The notes under the pieces were generated by a model. It had not been told where the DNA came from. It saw only the letters and a program-made list of their open reading frames with translations, and did not search any database. Positions 60,253 to 64,000 of a DNA stretch of 64,000 nucleotides are shown one piece after another. The stretch's first letter is position 1. Each line of letters opens with the position of its first letter. This DNA comes from Rhodoferax sp. Lineage in GTDB: Bacteria > Pseudomonadota > Gammaproteobacteria > Burkholderiales > Burkholderiaceae_C. The DNA lies in contig JARLJI010000260.1 of NCBI GenBank assembly GCA_031291295.1, forward strand, positions 124,001 to 188,000, written 5' to 3'. A program made the translations under genes and the position numbers.

Positions 60253-61173
60253 TCACGCGTTGTAGACCATGTCACCTTCTCTTCGTGCGACTGCTGAACG
60301 CACAAGCTCTTGCGTCAACTGCTCCATCCACTGGTCGATGGGAACCGAAGGAACAAACCTCTGGTGAATGAGCTGGAAGTAGCTGGTATTGGCGGCCCAT
60401 TCGACAAATTCAGCAAAAGGCATTTGCTGCTGATCCAGCAGTTTGAACTTCAGCAACACCTTGACTGCGTGGTGCGCATGCCGCTCAGGGCTCTTGACAA
60501 AGGCATTCAGGCGCTCACGCGCCTTAGCCAGCACCTCGGTACGGTAGCCGAATACCGGGCCGTGGCCGGGAATGACCCAGCGCGGGTCAAGCCGCTCAAT
60601 CAAGTCGAATGTAGCGGCCACCTCGTCGAACGCGGTTTCACCATCGAGCTCCGGAAACACCACGCCGAAGCCTTTTTCCCACAAGGCATCTGCCGAAATC
60701 AAGGTTTGGGACCGAGGCTCAAACAGAATGACGGAATGGGGATCATGGCCCGGTGCCGCATGGATTTGCCACGGCGTATCGGCCAGCTGGATTTCCGTGC
60801 CCGGTAAAAGAAGGCTATCGAACTTGAACCGGGGGCAGTGTTGCCCGGATGGCACATAGTTCAGGGCGACGGGGTCCCACGACGAAACCAGTGATGCATG
60901 GCCTGGCGGAATGAGGGTTTGAAGTTCTGGATAACTGCGCTGGAGGGCGGCATTGCCGCCACAGTGGTCGCTGTGCAGATGCGTATTGAGCAGCAAGTCC
61001 AGCGGCCGCTGCTGCAAAGCGGCGCTGACCAGCCCGGTGGTTTGTTCCGCGTGCGTGCTGTAGCCACTGTCAACGAGTGCGCTCGATTGCGATCCGAGGA
61101 ACAAAATGTTATTTGAAGACAACCAGCCACGTTCAAAAACATGCACGCCTTTCGGAAGTTTGGCGTCAGTCAT
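60253..61173 (-). CDS. Metallo-beta-lactamase-fold hydrolase
   Basis: A 306-residue MBL-fold enzyme with the metal motif LLNTHLHSDHCGGNAAL (HxHxDH, about residue 69), HAAPGHDPHSVILF, ISADALWEKGFGVV and VIPGHGPVFGY. The additional C-terminal helices resemble hydroxyacylglutathione-hydrolase-like or thioesterase-type MBL proteins. The start may be ATG 61173 or an in-frame ATG at 61191. A CoA thioester or lactone hydrolase role would suit the context but is inference. Confidence 0.88.
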   Translation of the reverse strand: MTDAKLPKGVHVFERGWLSSNNILFLGSQSSALVDSGYSTHAEQTTGLVSAALQQRPLDLLLNTHLHSDHCGGNAALQRSYPELQTLIPPGHASLVSSWDPVALNYVPSGQHCPRFKFDSLLLPGTEIQLADTPWQIHAAPGHDPHSVILFEPRSQTLISADALWEKGFGVVFPELDGETAFDEVAATFDLIERLDPRWVIPGHGPVFGYRTEVLAKARERLNAFVKSPERHAHHAVKVLLKFKLLDQQQMPFAEFVEWAANTSYFQLIHQRFVPSVPIDQWMEQLTQELVRSAVARREGDMVYNA

Positions 61174-61289
61174 TGCTCGCCCCGGACACATCGTCGTTCA
61201 CGACTTGCACCGCTGTGCTGAAGGATTTTGTCAGCGAGGGGCGCATATGCGTAAGATTGAAATTGCAGATTCAGAGATCATGAGAGTTG

Positions 61290-61304
61290 TCGGCAAATTG
61301 CCGA
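61290..61304. promoter_or_regulatory. 15-bp palindrome in ligase-MBL gap
   Basis: TCGGCAAATTGCCGA is a 7-bp perfect inverted repeat with a single central base, in the 169-bp gap between the ligase stop and the MBL start. It could be an operator or a small terminator stem; no T-run follows on the minus strand. Confidence 0.35.
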
Positions 61305-61342
61305 TCTTCTTGACGAAGACCGGCGCACCGTTCCGCGTTGGG

Positions 61343-62977
61343 TCAAACGCTTGCCAGGCGTTTGTCAGCGCGAAAGTAGTCAGCGAAGTTCTGGCGCACC
61401 TTGGTCTTCTGAATCTTGCCGGTCGCCGTCTTGGGCATCTCGCCGACCACGATGATCGCCTTGGGACATTTGAATGGGCTGAGTTTTTGTCGCAACCTGA
61501 CCAGCACACCCTCGGCATCGATGGTTTCGCCGCTGCGCAGCGTGACCACCGCGGTCACCGCCTCGCCCCAGCGCTCGTGCGGCAGGCCCACGACGACCAC
61601 TTCAGCCAGCTTGGGCTCCACCGCATACAAAGCCTTCTCGACCTCGATCGAGGCGATATTTTCGCCACCCGACTTGATGACGTCCTTGTGGCGGTCTTCG
61701 AACCACAGCATGCCGTCCTGGCCGAAGTGGCCGACGTCGCCGGAATGGAACCAGCCGTGCTTGAAGGCCTCGCGGCTTGCCCCTTGGTCGCGCAGGTATT
61801 CGGTCAGCAGATGCGGACTGCGATAGACAATCTCGCCCGACTGTCCCCACGGCAGCAGTTCACCCCGCTCGTCCATGATGCCGGCCTGCACGTTGATCGA
61901 TGGCATGCCGATCGCCCCTGGGTGAGAAAGCTGGTGTTCTGGGCGAAAGCAGGTCGAGGCCGGACTCATTTCGGTCTGGCCGAACATCAGCGAGAGCTCG
62001 CAACCAAACACCTCGATGAGACGGCGCAGGTCGTCATCTGGCATCGGTGCCATAGCGTAGACGGCGCGCCGCAGGCTCGACACCGTGCGCGTGCGCTGCT
62101 GCTGCTCGTCGAGCAGCGCACGGTACATCATCGGCAGGCCAAAGGTTATCGTGATCTGCTCGGCCTCAATGAGATCGAGCAAGATTTTTGCATCGAACCC
62201 TTCGAGGATGTACAGCGTGGCGCCCGACGCGATAGTGGGTGTGCAAAACGCATTGAGCTGGGCGGTATGAAACATCGGCATCATGGCGACGACCCGGTCA
62301 CGGGCTTTCATCTCCAAGTCGATGACCACGCCCAGGGTTTCGAGATAAATCGCCAGATGGTTGCCAACCACCCCCTTCGGCGCGGAAGTCGTGCCGCTGG
62401 TGTACAGATACGACAGCGGCGCCCGATCATCAATAAGCATCTCGGGCTCGGTGCCAGGCTGGCTTTCACCCAACTGCACCAGGGATATGAGGTCGACATG
62501 TCCGGGCAGGCTAACATCCGACCCTGCCGACCCAGCCATCAGGATGACGTCGCGCACGGCGGGCAAGTCCCCCAATGCCTGCGCCAGCTCGCCGAGATAG
62601 CGCTCCTGCACCACCACGCCGCGCACTTGCGCATGGGTAAGCACGTAGCTCAGTTCGCCCTGGCGCCAGAACAGGTTCACCGGCGTGCAGACCACACCGA
62701 TCTTCGCACACGCGAAATAGGTGACGAGAAACTCGATGCAGTTCCCCGACATCAACCCGAGTGCGTCACCGGGACGATAGCCGAGCGCAACAAGCCCGTG
62801 GGCGGAACGGTTGACCCAGTCATTCAGTTCGCGATAGCTCAAGCGGCGCGGCCCTTCGACCAGAGCCGTATGGGTCGGCGCACGGGCGGCGCTGCGTGTC
62901 AGCATGTCGCCAACGTTGACGCGACGAATCAGGTTTTCCTGCAAGGCAATCTTTGGCACGGCATTTGGCTCGTTCAT
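61343..62977 (-). CDS. AMP-dependent acyl-CoA ligase
   Basis: A 544-residue adenylate-forming ligase: LYTSGTTSAPKGVVGNHLAI (about residue 170), FGQTEMSPAST, HGWFHSGDVGHFGQDGM, EDRHKDVIKSGGENIASIEV and the catalytic-Lys region KTATGKIQKTKVRQNF. An AAAGGAC site lies upstream of the ATG. It is in a minus-strand operon with a second ligase upstream and the MBL, crotonase and dehydrogenase genes downstream. A medium-chain or cyclic acid is a plausible substrate. Confidence 0.93.
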   Translation of the reverse strand: MNEPNAVPKIALQENLIRRVNVGDMLTRSAARAPTHTALVEGPRRLSYRELNDWVNRSAHGLVALGYRPGDALGLMSGNCIEFLVTYFACAKIGVVCTPVNLFWRQGELSYVLTHAQVRGVVVQERYLGELAQALGDLPAVRDVILMAGSAGSDVSLPGHVDLISLVQLGESQPGTEPEMLIDDRAPLSYLYTSGTTSAPKGVVGNHLAIYLETLGVVIDLEMKARDRVVAMMPMFHTAQLNAFCTPTIASGATLYILEGFDAKILLDLIEAEQITITFGLPMMYRALLDEQQQRTRTVSSLRRAVYAMAPMPDDDLRRLIEVFGCELSLMFGQTEMSPASTCFRPEHQLSHPGAIGMPSINVQAGIMDERGELLPWGQSGEIVYRSPHLLTEYLRDQGASREAFKHGWFHSGDVGHFGQDGMLWFEDRHKDVIKSGGENIASIEVEKALYAVEPKLAEVVVVGLPHERWGEAVTAVVTLRSGETIDAEGVLVRLRQKLSPFKCPKAIIVVGEMPKTATGKIQKTKVRQNFADYFRADKRLASV

Positions 62978-63013
62978 GGTCTGTCCTTTCGTGGTAATGA
63001 TCGCGGGGACCGA

Positions 63014-64000
63014 TCAGTTTGCGCCGCGGTTATTGATGTCGGCGAGTCCGAACTTTTCCGTTGCGATCTTGCTCAAGATGAATTTCTGCACCTTGCCCGT
63101 CGCGGTCATCGGAAATTCATCGACGAACATCCAGTACTTCGGTATCTTGAAACGCGCGACCTTGCTTTCGACGAAGGCCACGAGTTCGGCCTGGGTGCAA
63201 CCCTGGCCCTGCTTGAACTGAACGAACGCGGCGCCCACCTCGCCCATGCGTTCGTCCGGCACGCCGCAGATATAGACCTGGTTGACCGTTTCGTGCCTGC
63301 AGACGATCTCCTCGATCTCCTTGGGCGCGACCTGCTCGCCGCCGATCTTGTACAAGTCCTTGGCGCGGCCGGTGATTTCGTAGCAACCATCGTCGCGCCG
63401 CTTGAAGACATCGCCGGTGCGCAACCAGCCGTCCTTGTCGATCGCCTCGCCGGTTTCGATCGGCTTCCTGTAGTAGCCGCGCGTGACGATGTTGCCCCGT
63501 ACCGCGAGTTCTCCTTCCTGCACCTCCGGCGGCAGGTCTTCCTTGGTCGCCGGGTCGATCAGCTTGAATTCCACCAGAGCGCCGGCAAATTCCTCCTGGC
63601 CAGCAACGCCCCCCGGCTTTTCCTGCCCGACCGTCTCGGTGATGACCTGCAGCGACGCATCGAACGGCGTGTACATGGCCCCGGCCGAGGTCTCGGTCAT
63701 GCCCCAGCCGGTGCACATCTCGCTGATGCCCAAATCGCGCTGTAGCGCCTCCCAGACCCACAGCGGCGTCGCAGCGGCTGCATTCTTCATGCCACGCAGC
63801 GTGCCGAGATCGTGCTGCTTCAGGTCGGGGTGGTTCAGCAGCGCAATGGCGATCGTCGGCACGCTCTCGATCCGGGTCGCCTTGCTCGCCGCCAGCAGTT
63901 TCAGGAATTCCCCGGCATCGAACAGCGCCTGCGGTATGTACGCGCCGCCGACGAACAGCGTGGCCAGGAAACCTTCGACATAGATGAACATGTGATGCAG
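63014..64000 (-). CDS. AMP-dependent acyl-CoA ligase, 5' part beyond window
   Basis: The C-terminal 329 or so residues of another ligase; the frame runs off the right edge of the window and the ATG at 63991 is internal. Visible motifs are GWGMTETSAGAMYTPFD, DGWLRTGDVFKRRDDGCYEI, GRAKDLYKIGGEQVAPKEIE and FPMTATGKVQKFILSK. Because it heads the visible part of the long minus-strand operon, the promoter of that operon must lie beyond position 64000. Its stop is 36 nt from the next ligase start. Confidence 0.92.
   Translation of the reverse strand: MHHMFIYVEGFLATLFVGGAYIPQALFDAGEFLKLLAASKATRIESVPTIAIALLNHPDLKQHDLGTLRGMKNAAAATPLWVWEALQRDLGISEMCTGWGMTETSAGAMYTPFDASLQVITETVGQEKPGGVAGQEEFAGALVEFKLIDPATKEDLPPEVQEGELAVRGNIVTRGYYRKPIETGEAIDKDGWLRTGDVFKRRDDGCYEITGRAKDLYKIGGEQVAPKEIEEIVCRHETVNQVYICGVPDERMGEVGAAFVQFKQGQGCTQAELVAFVESKVARFKIPKYWMFVDEFPMTATGKVQKFILSKIATEKFGLADINNRGAN

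Noticed and set aside
61106-63745. 879-residue plus-strand open frame
   Set aside because: It is antisense to two clear AMP-ligase genes and the MBL gene; its translation has no recognisable domain and arises from GC-rich codon use.
1-64000. CRISPR arrays, tRNA or rRNA genes, prophage or plasmid functions
   Set aside because: No regularly spaced repeats, no tRNA cloverleaf or rRNA sequence, and no phage structural, integrase or replication genes were seen.

Overview
The window is GC-rich and densely coded, and reads as chromosomal DNA of a betaproteobacterium, most likely Burkholderiales/Comamonadaceae-like. That placement is an inference from codon use, operon style and gene families; there is no rRNA or tRNA in the window. 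Almost everything in it concerns CoA-thioester catabolism of carboxylic acids: about seven acyl-CoA/acid-CoA ligases, five acyl-CoA dehydrogenases, three crotonases, two MaoC hydratases, four SDRs, two DUF35/thiolase pairs, a CaiB-type CoA transferase, a three-gene biotin-dependent acyl-CoA carboxylase, two Liv-type ABC importers and an ETF-ubiquinone oxidoreductase.

Layout. (1) 1-7521 (+): a beta-oxidation operon with an acyl-CoA dehydrogenase cut by the window edge, DUF35, a thiolase-fold protein, a split MFE-2 (3R-hydroxyacyl-CoA dehydrogenase plus hydratase 2), a crotonase, an acyl-CoA dehydrogenase and a CoA transferase. (2) 7557-14709 (+): livG-ligase-livH-livM-livF-livK, preceded by a perfect palindrome and closed by a terminator. 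(3) 14834-21632 (+): BadH-like dehydrogenase, BadI-like ring hydrolase, TetR regulator, MaoC protein and ETF-QO. An antisense group II intron with its maturase lies between the BadH and BadI genes. (4) 21863-23189: an intact ISL3-type insertion sequence with an 8-bp target duplication, lying between a predicted operator/promoter and the next operon. (5) 23387-37099 (+): livF-livG-ligase-livH-livM-livK-livK, then biotin carboxylase, BCCP, carboxyltransferase, two PECR-like SDRs and a hotdog thioesterase. (6) 45338-37140 (-): two near-duplicate ligases, thiolase, DUF35, a frameshifted MalT-like LuxR regulator and a thioredoxin-fold protein. (7) 45408-53773: a mixed accessory stretch with nitroreductase, acetoacetyl-CoA-synthetase-like ligase, gene relics, two LysR regulators, an NAD-binding epimerase-like protein, DUF5519, a LigB-type dioxygenase and a double-CDGSH protein. 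(8) 64000-53852 (-): a long operon of two ligases, MBL hydrolase, crotonase, carbonic anhydrase, MmgE/PrpD and three acyl-CoA dehydrogenases.

How the parts may work together (inference): importers capture a carboxylic acid, the ligases encoded inside the importer operons trap it as a CoA thioester, and acyl-CoA dehydrogenases feed electrons through ETF to ETF-QO. A BadH/BadI-like pair would oxidise and hydrolytically open a 2-hydroxycyclohexanecarboxyl-CoA-type ring. The carboxylase, PECR-like SDRs and MFE-2-type enzymes would process a branched or isoprenoid remainder. The combination suggests degradation of an alicyclic, possibly monoterpenoid or steroid-derived, acid. A palindrome CTAAC-N4-GTTAG in front of three transcription units, plus a partial copy at the tetR start, suggests one TetR-type regulon across regions 2-5.
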